Shown: in pieces, positions 17,986 through 27,191 of the stretch
How positions within the stretch are numbered: the first letter of the stretch is position 1
Layout of the letters: every line of letters begins with the position of its first letter
Assembly: GCF_021223605.1 (NCBI RefSeq)
Contig: NZ_CP075175.1
Location: 1,449,001 to 1,513,000 of the forward strand
Reading direction: 5' to 3'
Length of the DNA stretch: 64,000 nucleotides
Origin: Paenibacillus sp. 481
GTDB taxonomy: Bacteria > Bacillota > Bacilli > Paenibacillales > Paenibacillaceae
Made by a program: the position numbers and the translations under genes
Notes under the pieces: generated by a model
Told to the model about the DNA's origin: nothing
The model's database searches: none
Seen by the model: the letters and a program-made list of their open reading frames with translations, nothing else

Positions 17986-18468
17986 TTACTTTGTTGCTAA
18001 TGAAGCCCACGTTTCCTCAAGCCACTGATCAAAATCAGCGCCCTTTTCACCTTCATAAATATCATAAACGTCGCTTCTCATTTTTTGTAACTTCTCTTTG
18101 AATTGTTCAAAAGAATGCCCTTGTGGCAAGCTTTTTTTAATTCTCAGCAAAATCTTGGAAATTCCTTTAATCAAATCGCCTTTTTTCTTCGGTGGCAATT
18201 GAACATCTACGCCAAGTTGTTTGAGCTGCTCGTAAGCTGCTTCTTGAACTTGATACACAGTATCATTATTCATTCTATGCGTTAACACGTCGATTGTTTG
18301 TTTATTTTCCAGCTTGCCTAATTGTTGAACAGCCTCTAAACGCTCTCTCCAATTAGCCGAGCGATTTGCAGACGCTTTTAACTGATCATACTTTGAGACA
18401 GCATCCAGCTCTGTAATTTCTTCAAGATTGTCGTGCTGATTGTCATTATTTAGTTCATGGTTTTCCAA
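17986..18468 (-). CDS. HEAT-repeat-like small protein
   Basis: 160 aa. The segment NWRERLEAVQQLGKLENKQTI...LTHRMNNDTVYQVQEAAYEQL (about residues 38-85) has the paired-helix pattern of HEAT repeats used for protein-protein contacts. The remainder is charged and helical (LLRIKKSLPQGHSFEQFKEKLQKM). The start appears to be TTG at 18468; the ribosome site is weak. It is followed by a 104-aa unknown gene. The biological partner is unknown. Confidence 0.65.
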   Translation of the reverse strand: MENHELNNDNQHDNLEEITELDAVSKYDQLKASANRSANWRERLEAVQQLGKLENKQTIDVLTHRMNNDTVYQVQEAAYEQLKQLGVDVQLPPKKKGDLIKGISKILLRIKKSLPQGHSFEQFKEKLQKMRSDVYDIYEGEKGADFDQWLEETWASLATK

Positions 18469-18560
18469 ATAAATCGCATCCCATTCTATTTTTTATGAAA
18501 GAAGCCATTTAATAATAACATGCCTGCTTTATGCTGTACGAAAAAAAGCTGCAAAAGGCT

Positions 18561-18743
18561 CTATTTGTCGGACTTTCCGCCCTTGTCATTAGCGGGACCT
18601 TCAGTCCCCTTCTGATTTTTAGTGCCTTTGCTCTTATAAGGCTTAGGTGCGCTCTTTGCTCTGTTAGCACTAGCCTGCCACCGATTCCAGCCTTTCTTGT
18701 CTGTTCCCCTACCTGTTCCGCCCTTGCCTTTTGCTTTACTCAA
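18561..18743 (-). CDS. small Lys/Gly-rich basic protein
   Basis: 60 aa, extremely basic and low in hydrophobic residues (MSKAKGKGGTGRGTDKKG ... WNRWQASANRAKSAPKPYKS). TTG start at 18743 with GGAG about 9 bases upstream. The central WNRWQASANRAKSAPKPY block looks conserved rather than random, which is why I keep it. It could bind nucleic acid or belong to the spore, but no family is recognised with confidence. Confidence 0.55.
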   Translation of the reverse strand: MSKAKGKGGTGRGTDKKGWNRWQASANRAKSAPKPYKSKGTKNQKGTEGPANDKGGKSDK

Positions 18744-18779
18744 AAAATCACTCCATTGTGTTAGTACTTAGCTCTTAAC

Positions 18780-19315
18780 ACCATATTTTAGATAAGGCAT
18801 TTTTGATTTTATTAGGCTAACTTGCCGCTACATATAATTCTTACCATCAATATCACATCAGATTCACATTAACGTTGAGCCGACGCCAAAAAATGCATAC
18901 CTAAGAATATCATCAGATAAATAAGTTCTTCTCCAATGATCATTCTTAGAGACGCATTTCACTGAAGGGTTTATCCACCACTAATACTTTAGCACGTAAG
19001 CGATCTAAATACGAATCTAAATTTACGGTGGAGTCAACTGTCTTCATCCCCTAAGCAGCGCAGCAGCGTATGAAGTCCACTCCGAGGTGATATTCATAGT
19101 ATTTTAGCACTATATAATCCAATAAATGTTTGGACTTTAGTATCATTCTTGCTATATTTACCATTAAATAATGATAATTAAATGGCGTGTCGGAACAGTC
19201 ATTGTAAATAACGGTACGACATCCCTCTCTGCATTTCGGCGGACCATGAATTCGCTAACAAGTTAAAAAACGCCTCAATCCACATCGTGGAGCGTCAGTC
19301 CGCAACTGCCATACA
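18780..19315. other. 536-bp region without a convincing gene
   Basis: The only candidate is a 33-codon minus-strand frame at 18946-19047 (MKTVDSTVNLDSYLDRLRAK..., AGGGG immediately before ATG). A nearby inverted repeat pairs GGAGT...CTTCAT with ATGAAG...ACTCC around its start (about 19025-19085), so the start may lie in a structured leader. Nothing else stands out. Confidence 0.3.
19265..19293 (-). terminator. weak hairpin with U-run after the ASCH gene
   Basis: On the minus strand TCCAC-GAT-GTGGA, with extra GC pairs outside, is followed by TTTTTT (A-run at 19265-19271). It lies about 25 bases past the ASCH gene stop. Confidence 0.4.
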
Positions 19316-19771
19316 TCAAAGATCCGTATCGTTCTTCGTCACGTCAATACGTTCGAATCTCTCACATACGAGTAGCATATCTTCTGAAAATTCAAGCCCA
19401 ACCTTCTGCAATTCCGAACGGAAGTAATTCACGTGGATACTTCTCCAGTTGTCGTAAGTACCATCACCTTCCTCTAACGCAAACGCCTCTGTCACCTCGT
19501 TCAGAGGCGTTAACGAAACTTCAATCGTCTTCACAATGGCGACGGGTTCATCCTGACCATTCAAAATAACACCGTATTGACCCGCCACAGGTAACGGCAT
19601 ATTTTCCAGCTCGTAGAACACATGCCCTGAACACGTTGCTGTTTTAACCCCTGCTACTACCTGCTCAGCTAGCCTATCCGGCGTATCCCCGAACTTCCAT
19701 TCACTCACGGAGGATGGGCGCACGCTATTTCCCCAATATTTTTCCCAGAACGCTTGAGCTGCTTTATTCAT
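19316..19771 (-). CDS. ASCH-domain protein
   Basis: 151 aa. The fold signature runs from FGDTPDRLAEQVVAGVKTATCSG through VILNGQDEPVAIVKTIEVSLTPLNEV to GDGTYDNWRSIHVNYFRSEL, as in ASCH proteins, which form a PUA-like RNA-binding barrel. ATG at 19771 with GGGGTG 7 bases upstream is preferred over TTG at 19777. It is a single gene. ASCH proteins are thought to bind RNA or modified nucleosides; the exact substrate here is unknown. Confidence 0.85.
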   Translation of the reverse strand: MNKAAQAFWEKYWGNSVRPSSVSEWKFGDTPDRLAEQVVAGVKTATCSGHVFYELENMPLPVAGQYGVILNGQDEPVAIVKTIEVSLTPLNEVTEAFALEEGDGTYDNWRSIHVNYFRSELQKVGLEFSEDMLLVCERFERIDVTKNDTDL

Positions 19772-20067
19772 GGTCAAACACCCCTATTTACAAATATGCT
19801 ATCGCATCATCTATTATTGCTACTCTAGCATTTCTAGGCATATCATATGTATCTTTTTTCAAAGCGAGCGGATTCACTTCTACCGTTTTTCCCGCTCCAT
19901 TTTCATCAGCCCCTTTATAATAATTTTTCTTTCATATACAGACATTCGCTTACTATCCTACAATACGCTATAATTCCTTCGCCCTCCGACAGGTAGATAG
20001 TGGAACAAAAACAAACCACATAGTATGATAAAATCAGTCTATTTTCGCATAGGTGGTAATCCTGATA

Positions 20068-20916
20068 ATGGTAATCATAATAGTAACAATCGCAATCGCG
20101 ATAGTGTTAATAACTAGTCTCGTATTCCAAACTCTATTCGTAAAGCGCTCGTATTATCAGCTTAGTAACAAGTCCAATATTAAATTTACCGTTGTTCAAT
20201 TATCTGATATCCATGGTCGCACTCGCTTTATGAATGGCTCACTAAGCAACATGGTCAACAAGATTCAACCGGACTATGTCATGATTACAGGGGATCTCGC
20301 CTCGAAAAAAGAGCATTTAGCACGCGTGTTAACAGAACTGCAAAATATAAAGTGTCGCAACATTTATTTTGTACCCGGTAATTATGAACGTGAGGGAATA
20401 CATAAGCTTCGTAAATATACTTTTTCCACAAAAGAATACGAGCACATTATCCTTTCCCTCCAGCATCAAGGGATAACGGTTCTCGAAAACAGTGGCGCAA
20501 CGGTGAATATTCATAATAAGCAATTGTTTATTTACGGCTTCGATAACTCTATCTACGGAAATGAACGAGTCCGTGTAAGCGATACAGATTTACAACACTA
20601 TGACTATGTGATGCTGCTTGCTCATTCTCCAACGATCATCAAAATGATCGAGGAGTATCAACTGCCCTATGATTTGCTACTTGTCGGGCATACACATGGT
20701 GGCCAAGTAAGACTGTTTGGCCGAACGATAGGCGCATATAAGGATTACCATGTTGGGCTTAAACGCTTAGGTGAGCGTAAACATTTCTATATTAACCGTG
20801 GGTTGGGAACCGTGAAAATCCCTCTTCGATTCGCCTGCCCACCCGAGATTACGGTATTTCAGATCGGAGATCACGACAAGCAGCGTCGAACTGGCGATAA
20901 GAACAAAAAAGGATAG
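20068..20916 (+). CDS. membrane-anchored metallophosphoesterase
   Basis: 282 aa. One N-terminal membrane helix (about residues 1-25) followed by a calcineurin-type phosphoesterase domain with all metal motifs: LSDIHG, ITGDL, PGNYE (usually GNHE, so the His is Tyr here), LAHSP and GHTHGGQVRL. The last two blocks resemble YkuE/LpxH-like enzymes of the cell surface. ATG at 20068 follows AGGTGG; GTG at 20053 is inside that site. The stop codon is in the left arm of the terminator. Confidence 0.88.
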   Translation: MVIIIVTIAIAIVLITSLVFQTLFVKRSYYQLSNKSNIKFTVVQLSDIHGRTRFMNGSLSNMVNKIQPDYVMITGDLASKKEHLARVLTELQNIKCRNIYFVPGNYEREGIHKLRKYTFSTKEYEHIILSLQHQGITVLENSGATVNIHNKQLFIYGFDNSIYGNERVRVSDTDLQHYDYVMLLAHSPTIIKMIEEYQLPYDLLLVGHTHGGQVRLFGRTIGAYKDYHVGLKRLGERKHFYINRGLGTVKIPLRFACPPEITVFQIGDHDKQRRTGDKNKKG

Positions 20917-20955
20917 GTTGTCAGATACCTTCTGACTGCCTATCCTTTTTCTTTT
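20905..20955. terminator. bidirectional terminator
   Basis: AAAAAAGGATAGG pairs with CCTATCCTTTTTC, with an inner GTCAGA/TCTGAC stem. It has a U-run on both strands and separates the convergent metallophosphoesterase and acyltransferase genes. Confidence 0.88.
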
Positions 20956-20986
20956 TCTGTGACTGGAATATCTCCGTTTCTCTAAC

Positions 20987-22900
20987 CTAACTAGCCTTTG
21001 CTAACGACCTCACCATTGCCGCTAACTTTGACGCGTAAGCTCGAGCTCCTTGGGGACGAAGATGGGTTCCGTCTGGCTCAAAGTAAGCATCCTGATTCTG
21101 ACTGGCAGCGTACCAATCGAAAAGTGTAACGTTCGGGTACGCCTGCGCGACTTCCACCAGCTTGTCATTTACTTCGCTTTCCCAACGCTCAGGCATCCGA
21201 GTATTTACCAGAATAATATGCTTCACATCTTGCAAAGAGTTCATTTGCGCTTCGAGCTGCTTCTGATTAAAGACACCGTTCGTTCCGAGTGCGATAATAA
21301 TGTACTCTCCCAACTCACCGTTCTTTTGAAGCTTAGTAAGCGTATCAGGTAATGTCCACATCTGTCGTCCGATCTGTGCATCCACAAACGCACCGGGCAG
21401 CAGTTTCTGTAAGTAAGGCGCCACGTCAACCATAACGGAATCGCCAATCACGGTTACTGACCAGTCATTGTCCGCTTCGATGCTACCATGCGCCTTCGAT
21501 TCTTTTTCCCTCGACTTATCGTCGGGCTTCGAGGTAGGCTTTGGCTTCTTCGGCAATATAGGTTTCGGTTGTAGTCCCTCGACTCCCTGCTTGTGCGATG
21601 AGCTTGTGTTGCCTGTCTCTACTGATGAAGAATCTAGGCTACTTGAAGCCGATTGTATGGACGACGCCTTGCCCTCGTAGCCCATACCGAGGCCAAAGAG
21701 GACGAGCAGCACGACCATACAAGCCGATGCAGCCCATTGCCGCCACGTGATGGTGTGCCAAGTGTGCCAAGTCCATTCCTTGGATTTCAGCCTTGTCCAT
21801 CGTGTACCAACCGCGCCTCTACGTATCGGCTCTTCAATATAACGCCAAGACAGAGCAGCAAGGGCGAGGCTTACAACAAGCTGAGCAATAGCACGGACAG
21901 CATTGAATCCATTCGTGTCCACGACAGGACTACTCAACATAATAACCGGATAATGCCACAAATACAGGGAGTATGAACGTACTCCAATCCATTGCAATGG
22001 CTTCCAGCCGAACAGCTTGTTTAAGCGGCTGGCAGGATGGGCAAGCGCAGCCATGAGCATAGCTGTAGCTGCCGCTAGCAGCACGAGCCCCCCACGGTAC
22101 ACAACAGAATCGTACTCACTGATATGGAACAGCATGTAGATGATAATTATGAATCCAATGGAGCCAATCATATCGATAATCTGCCTCGTCTTGGGTCCAG
22201 CTTGGCCTGAGAGCCGCTGGCGAGGACAGATGATAGCAAGTGCGGCGCCGATAAGCAGGGCGAACACCCGCGTATCCGTGCCATAGTAGATGCGGCTTGG
22301 ATCAGTGCCCGGTTCATACATAACAGCCATTGCGATGGCTGATACAGCTGCGGCGACCAAGGTCCACGCGAACAGCCAGCCTCGTCTCATATCATATCGC
22401 AATGCGATGATAAGCAGGAGCGGCCAGATCAGGTAGAACTGTCCTTCCACAGCCAATGACCATAAGTGAGTAAACGGCGATGGCGGCCCAAAACTATCGA
22501 AATAGGATACTTCGCTTAAAATGAGAACCCAATTGTTCGCATACAGAAAGGTTGACCAGATTTCTTTATGTAAGGAAGGAAGCCGTGAAGGGTCCATCAC
22601 CGTCAGCCAGGCCACAGTGACGAGGAGCACGGACAAGAGCGCGGGCAGCAGCCTGCGCGACCGACGTATATAAAATGTCTTTAGGTTGATGTCATCGTTC
22701 CGGCGCTTTTCTTCTAGCAGCAAATCAGTGATGAGATATCCGGACAACGTAAAAAATATGCCAACACCCAAAAAGCCTCCGTTCGCCCAATCCAAGTTCA
22801 TATGATAAGCGATAACAGCAAGCACGGCTAACGCGCGAAGACCGTCAATACCGGGTAGATAAGCGTTGTTACTTGCTGATTTATTGTGTAACCATTTCAT
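20987..22900 (-). CDS. OatA/OafA-like acyltransferase with C-terminal SGNH domain
   Basis: 637 aa. Residues about 15-380 are an acyltransferase-3 domain with around ten membrane helices (IDGLRALAVLAVIAYH, GVGIFFTLSGYLITDLLL, THLWSLAVEGQFYLIWPLLL). After a further helix and a Ser/Lys/Pro-rich linker comes an extracytoplasmic SGNH esterase-like domain (VIGDSVMVD, ALGTNG, DGTHLRPQGARAYAS), with Ser and Asp/His of the catalytic set present. This is the layout of peptidoglycan O-acetyltransferase OatA; cell-wall polymer acetylation is likely, but the exact acceptor is inference. Single gene. Confidence 0.9.
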   Translation of the reverse strand: MKWLHNKSASNNAYLPGIDGLRALAVLAVIAYHMNLDWANGGFLGVGIFFTLSGYLITDLLLEEKRRNDDINLKTFYIRRSRRLLPALLSVLLVTVAWLTVMDPSRLPSLHKEIWSTFLYANNWVLILSEVSYFDSFGPPSPFTHLWSLAVEGQFYLIWPLLLIIALRYDMRRGWLFAWTLVAAAVSAIAMAVMYEPGTDPSRIYYGTDTRVFALLIGAALAIICPRQRLSGQAGPKTRQIIDMIGSIGFIIIIYMLFHISEYDSVVYRGGLVLLAAATAMLMAALAHPASRLNKLFGWKPLQWIGVRSYSLYLWHYPVIMLSSPVVDTNGFNAVRAIAQLVVSLALAALSWRYIEEPIRRGAVGTRWTRLKSKEWTWHTWHTITWRQWAASACMVVLLVLFGLGMGYEGKASSIQSASSSLDSSSVETGNTSSSHKQGVEGLQPKPILPKKPKPTSKPDDKSREKESKAHGSIEADNDWSVTVIGDSVMVDVAPYLQKLLPGAFVDAQIGRQMWTLPDTLTKLQKNGELGEYIIIALGTNGVFNQKQLEAQMNSLQDVKHIILVNTRMPERWESEVNDKLVEVAQAYPNVTLFDWYAASQNQDAYFEPDGTHLRPQGARAYASKLAAMVRSLAKAS

Positions 22901-23104
22901 TGTTGCTCTTGTTGTCTCCCTCTAAGAAGTAATAGAATGGTCGACTTCCTCTAATGTTAGGGGGTACCGATGACTCTATTATAGGCAGCCGTGTATGAAT
23001 GTTTCGTTACGAATCCATTACAGTTCAGAATCAATTTAGTTACCGTTCATGACGATAGTGGCATAGCCGATCACTCGACTAACCCCCATCTACGCTTCGT
23101 CCTA

Positions 23105-23140
23105 TTATGAAGAGCGTTGCAGGGACTCGAACCCTTGCCT
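23105..23140 (-). other. tRNA-like T-arm fragment
   Basis: The minus strand reads AAGGGTTCGAGTCCCTGC, matching the T-stem-loop of a tRNA (GGG-TTCGAGT-CCC). No matching 5' acceptor half, anticodon arm or CCA end is nearby, so it is not a full tRNA. It may be a tRNA 3'-end remnant such as an old integration site, or chance. Confidence 0.3.
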
Positions 23141-23181
23141 TTTCATGGTATAATCAGGAAAACGACTCAAGGGGGCTCGCT

Positions 23182-23916
23182 ATGCGTTACAATGGTTCTC
23201 AATTTTACGATAACAACAGCAACTTTGAAACTTATATGGAACGTCGACAGAGGCAAGAGAACGCTAATGATACGCTCGAAAAGCCTATCATCTGGGAACT
23301 TCTCGGCGATGTCTCCGGAGCGAACATCTTAGATGTAGGCTGTGGTGACGCTAGATTCGGCATCGAACTATTCAATAAGGGATGCGCGGAATACATCGGC
23401 ATTGAGGGATCGCGCAATATGGTACAAGCTGCCGTCAAAAATTTAGAGGGCCAAGGGTATAACGGAAAAGTCATTCACACCACGATTGAAAATGGAGAGT
23501 ACCCTCATGAGCATTTTCACCTTGTGCTCTCAAGGCTTGCGCTCCATTACATCGAAGATGTTAGAGCTGTATTTCGTTGTGTGCAGCAGACTTTGAAGCC
23601 AAACGGAAGGTTTATATTTTCGGTCGAGCACCCTGTCATCACATCAACCTTGCAACAGTCCGGTACGCGAACGGACTGAGTTGTCGATAATTATTTTGCT
23701 GAAGGTTATCGTGAACAGCAATGGCTAGGCGGAACGGTTCACAAATACCACCGCACCGTAGAGGATTATTTTATGGCCCTGCAAGAAGCAGGCTTTACCG
23801 TCGAACAATTGAGAGAATCCAAGCCGATCAGAGAGAACCTTATTAACGAAGAGACGTATGAACGCAGGATGAGAATTCCGTTATTTTTATTTTTCGCGGC
23901 GTCTAAAAAAGAATAA
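23182..23916 (+). pseudogene. SAM-dependent methyltransferase interrupted by an in-frame TGA
   Basis: ATG at 23182 follows AAGGGGG. Residues 1-165 are a class I methyltransferase (motif I ILDVGCGDARFG, IGIEGSRNM, HLVLSRLALHY, LKPNGRFIFSVEHPV). A TGA at 23677-23679 interrupts the frame, but the same frame stays open and family-like to a TAA at 23914-23916 (VVDNYFAEGYREQQWLGG, KYHRTVEDYF, PLFLFFAASKK). The position would fit a Trp (TGG to TGA) in RTDWVVDNYF. The product as encoded lacks the C-terminal third. Confidence 0.8.
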
Positions 23917-23927
23917 AAAGTATACCG

Positions 23928-23956
23928 AGAGGGGCAGTCGCTACCCCTCTATTTTC
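23928..23956 (+). terminator. intrinsic terminator after the methyltransferase
   Basis: AGAGGGG (23928-23934) pairs with CCCCTCT (23944-23950), followed by ATTTT. Confidence 0.75.
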
Positions 23957-24140
23957 ATAACATCATCTACGCTTATTACGAACTTCTCGCCACTTCATTC
24001 AGGCGCTGTTTTCATAAACGTTGTTGTTTTGTATGCAACTTTGAAATAAGCTCAATTATCTATTAAAATATCAATAAAATGGAATTGAAAAATGCGGCAG
24101 ATTCAATAGCATTATCGCATCGTTTAAAGGGGGCATTTAC

Positions 24141-24431
24141 GTGGAATTTAATTTCGTAGAAATATTAATATTATTCATTGGTGTTTATCTACTCTTAGCG
24201 GTCAATAAACTTGATGATCGAGTAAAAGGTATGCAGCGCACTTTAGATCAGATTTCTAAACACTCTGGTGTCCCTGAGAAGGCGATAGCTGATGAATTAC
24301 AACATGAATTACGACAATTAGTTAATGAAGGCAATTATGTCACAGCCGTAAAAAAAGCAAGAGAAACATTAGGGCTTTCATTATTAGAAGCCAAAAAATA
24401 TGTTGATGCTTTGAAAATTGAAGGTAAATAA
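24141..24431 (+). CDS. membrane-anchored L7/L12 C-terminal-like domain protein
   Basis: 96 aa. A single N-terminal membrane helix (FVEILILFIGVYLLLAV) is followed by a short linker and a C-terminal segment (GNYVTAVKKARETLGLSLLEAKKYVDAL) matching the ribosomal protein L7/L12 C-terminal fold (AVKxVRExxGLGLxEAKxxV). GTG start at 24141 with AAAGGGGG 7 bases upstream. Similar small proteins occur in Bacillales, but their function is unknown. Single gene. Confidence 0.8.
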   Translation: MEFNFVEILILFIGVYLLLAVNKLDDRVKGMQRTLDQISKHSGVPEKAIADELQHELRQLVNEGNYVTAVKKARETLGLSLLEAKKYVDALKIEGK

Positions 24432-24555
24432 CTTGTACCTCCTTCAATTTGTGGAGGGAGAAGCGAGCTCTTAAATGAGTTCGCTCTTTTAGTATGAATA
24501 ACTAGGCCTCTCTTAACATTTATCGGAAGCGCGCCAACTAATCCTTTTACGACAA

Positions 24556-24990
24556 TCACCGCGTACTTCGGTTTAACAAATGATCAATAGCAGGGACTGT
24601 GAAACATGCTAGATTTGCAGGCAATTGATCCAGACCAAACCATCTCATATCTGCAATCGCCCCGCCCGACTCCATATTACGAGCTTCTCCACCTTTTACA
24701 TTCACCTCATAGATGGCTGAAACCCAATGTTCCGCAGATTCAGGTCGAATCGTTTCCGCCATGCACAGTAAACCCTTAATCTCAACCTCAAGGTTCACCT
24801 CTTCTTTCACTTCACGAATGACGCATTGCTCAAGATGTTCATACGGGTCTAGCTTGCCGCCTGGTATGCTCCACATGCCTTTTTCCGGATTCCGATTCCG
24901 TAGTAGCAATAAAATCTCACTGTGCTCGTTCAAAATAACTGCTCCCACACCCATTCGGGGAAGTACATTATGTTCATTCATCTCATTCAC
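24556..24990 (-). CDS. Nudix hydrolase
   Basis: 144 aa. The Nudix box reads GGKLDPYEHLEQCVIREVKE followed by EV, matching the GX5EX7REUXEE pattern (the last Gly is Val). The start is GTG at 24990 or ATG at 24981 behind AAGGGA. Such enzymes cleave nucleoside diphosphates linked to another group. The MGVGAVILNEHSEILLLLRNRNPEKGMWSIP start is typical of house-cleaning or NTP-type hydrolases; the substrate is not evident. Confidence 0.9.
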   Translation of the reverse strand: MNEMNEHNVLPRMGVGAVILNEHSEILLLLRNRNPEKGMWSIPGGKLDPYEHLEQCVIREVKEEVNLEVEIKGLLCMAETIRPESAEHWVSAIYEVNVKGGEARNMESGGAIADMRWFGLDQLPANLACFTVPAIDHLLNRSTR

Positions 24991-25149
24991 TCATTCCCTT
25001 GCTTATTAAGAAACCATATACCTTTACCCAACCATTATAATACAACCATGCTGTTCCTTACCCATGACAACAGTCCAGTCCAAATCTAGACGGATGCATA
25101 GTATACCTTAGGTACATTCATTATGTGTTCGGGAGTGTGAACTATTAGC

Positions 25150-25509
25150 ATGAGTATGACTACCCCAATGTCTGCTACAGATGCAGTCGGAAGTGTAAGT
25201 CCAGCAGGATATGACTATGGCCTATGTCAAACGATCGGCTGGCCTCCTACAAGTCAACCGAGCCCTCCGTTTATACCCAATCCCCCTAACCCATTAGATT
25301 TAATTCCGTGTCTTGATAAGTGGGCTTATTTTTGGACAAATACGAAGCTGGGTAACTTTTGGATGTATATTCGAAAAGTTGTATTTGGACTACCGCATAC
25401 CGTTGTCGGTTGTGTGCTATTACCGAGTCAGTCGGGACATCTGAGATATTACATGATTGAGGTAGAGCTTAGATATATAACGTCTCACATCTGTTCCCAT
25501 CAAGGCTAA
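25150..25509 (+). CDS. hypothetical Pro-rich small protein
   Basis: 119 aa with a Pro-rich N-terminal third (GWPPTSQPSPPFIPNPPNP) and an aromatic middle (KWAYFWTNTKLGNFWMYIRKVVFGLPH). There is no signal peptide or known domain. GGGAG lies about 13 bases before the ATG, a weak site. Support comes from the clear plus-strand terminator 20 bases downstream. The composition could suit a surface or spore-coat component, but I do not assign a function. Confidence 0.55.
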   Translation: MSMTTPMSATDAVGSVSPAGYDYGLCQTIGWPPTSQPSPPFIPNPPNPLDLIPCLDKWAYFWTNTKLGNFWMYIRKVVFGLPHTVVGCVLLPSQSGHLRYYMIEVELRYITSHICSHQG

Positions 25510-25529
25510 GCTAATAACATAGTACATCC

Positions 25530-25572
25530 AAGTCGGTGAAGTCAGTAGCTTAATCAGTAGCCGACTTTTTTC
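25530..25572 (+). terminator. intrinsic terminator
   Basis: AAGTCGG (25530-25536) pairs with CCGACTT (25561-25567), followed by TTTTTC. The loop is long (24 nt) with internal pairing. Confidence 0.7.
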
Positions 25573-25643
25573 TATGGCGTAAAGAACTAGGGCAAATTCA
25601 CATGTCGTTTAACCCCTACCTAACATAGAGGCTCTTTATGGCT

Positions 25644-26243
25644 TTATCCGGTTACAAATGCGAAGTCCTCTTTTAACATGCTGTACATTTCTAAATCGAC
25701 GATTCCTTTGCCTGACCATAGCGCTGCTTGTCTTAACGTGCCTTCATAGGTGAAGCCATTTTTCAATAGCACCTTCTTTGAAGGGTGATTCGGAGGCATC
25801 ACTTCCGCCTGAATGCGGTTGACGTTAACTTCCGTAAGCAAAAAACGAAGCACTAGGCTCACCGCCTCAGTAGCGATACCTCGTCCCCAATACGATTCCG
25901 CCAAAAAGTAGCCAATCGTCACTACGTTTACTTTTTGATTAAAGTCGAAAGCTTCAATAATTCCACACAGCCGCTCGGGTTCAGCATTGGCGAATATCCC
26001 CCACTTGACCCGCAATCTTTTATTGTAATCTCTTTCAAAATGGCCAATCATGTTCCTGACCGTCTCTTTATTATGTTTAGGGATAATGCCGCAGTATTTA
26101 AATACGCTGTCATTGCTGTAGATGTCAAACACTGCATCAAGATGGTGAACCTCGATCTTTTTCAAAGTCAAATTAGCTGACTGTAAGCTAGGAAACTGTG
26201 CAAAAATAGCTTCTACGTTCATTTCGTCACCGTCCGTGTTCAT
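25644..26243 (-). CDS. GNAT-family N-acetyltransferase (RimJ/RimL type)
   Basis: 199 aa. Conserved GNAT blocks: LTLKKIEVHHLDAVFDIYSN at the start, TIGYFLAESYWGRGIATEAV (acetyl-CoA binding), NHPSKKVLLKNGFTYEGTLR. ATG at 26243 or 26222; the second has GGTGA just upstream and would remove a short acidic leader. Close in type to the GNAT half of the fusion at 16328-17284. Substrate unknown. Confidence 0.88.
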   Translation of the reverse strand: MNTDGDEMNVEAIFAQFPSLQSANLTLKKIEVHHLDAVFDIYSNDSVFKYCGIIPKHNKETVRNMIGHFERDYNKRLRVKWGIFANAEPERLCGIIEAFDFNQKVNVVTIGYFLAESYWGRGIATEAVSLVLRFLLTEVNVNRIQAEVMPPNHPSKKVLLKNGFTYEGTLRQAALWSGKGIVDLEMYSMLKEDFAFVTG

Positions 26244-26401
26244 GTTCTTCGCTTGTGCCGACTTTCCAATTCCATGCGTTTGATTACCACAATTATACTC
26301 CTCATATGGGAAACATGAACAGCTTAAAGATCTCTTTTGTTGTATTTTTATTCATATTAACTTATTATTACTCAATACTAACAAGGAGGTCACCTATACG
26401 T

Positions 26402-27160
26402 ATGAAATATCAATTTATCGAAGAACTATCCCTGAACAACTGGCCGCCCCTATCCACTTTACTGTACGACGGCTGGATATTGCGCTTTGCCGATGGCTAC
26501 ACCAAACGCGCCAACTCGATTAACCCTATCCATGATTCGACCCACTCAACTATCGACTTAAACCTTAAAATCCAACATTGCGAGCAACTCTATTTTGACA
26601 ACAACTTGCGTCCCACATACAAAATCACACCCTTTGTTCAACCGCCACATATCGATGAAGTCTTGGAAGAACAGGGCTACTCCTTAATCGATACGACAAG
26701 TGTCCAAACCTTAAACTTGGAAACGATCAACGAACCCCAACTACACGCCGTCCACATAGATGAACATGTGAATGCGGAGTGGTTAGCGGATTTTTGTAGA
26801 CTCAACCATATTGATGACAAATATAAGCGCACTATGGAGCGAATGCTCTCCAACATTCACACGAAAAAGGGCTTTATATCGTTGTATAGGGAAGGACAAG
26901 TCGTTGCTTGCGGGCTCGGCGTTATCGAGAGAGAATACATAGGGCTGTATGATGTCGTGACGGATACGAGCTATAGAAATCAAGGATTCGGGGAGCAGAT
27001 GATTTTGAATTTGTTAAAATGGGGCAAAGAAAACGGCGCGAGGTACAGTTACTTAGCAGTTGTAGCGAATAATGAGCCTGCGTTACGACTATATTCGAAA
27101 CTCGGTTATGCGGAGGTTTATAAGTATTGGTATCGGGTGAAGGACTCTGTTCAAGGGTAG
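26402..27160 (+). CDS. GNAT-family N-acetyltransferase with N-terminal DGWILRFADG domain
   Basis: 252 aa. The N-terminal half starts with WPPLSTLLYDGWILRFADGY and KRANSINPI, a block typical of a GNAT subfamily in bacilli. The C-terminal half has the acetyl-CoA site (RNQGFGEQMILNLLKWGKENGA) and NNEPALRLYSKLGYAEVYKYWYR. ATG at 26402 has a perfect AAGGAGG 12 bases upstream, so the longer in-frame extension from 26255 is rejected. Substrate unknown. A terminator follows. Confidence 0.9.
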   Translation: MKYQFIEELSLNNWPPLSTLLYDGWILRFADGYTKRANSINPIHDSTHSTIDLNLKIQHCEQLYFDNNLRPTYKITPFVQPPHIDEVLEEQGYSLIDTTSVQTLNLETINEPQLHAVHIDEHVNAEWLADFCRLNHIDDKYKRTMERMLSNIHTKKGFISLYREGQVVACGLGVIEREYIGLYDVVTDTSYRNQGFGEQMILNLLKWGKENGARYSYLAVVANNEPALRLYSKLGYAEVYKYWYRVKDSVQG

Positions 27161-27191
27161 AACATGTAGGGATTGTAAGGCTGCACAGCAA

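Noticed and set aside
23105-23140. Complete tRNA gene
   Set aside because: Only a T-arm-like piece is present; the 5' acceptor half, anticodon arm and CCA end are missing.
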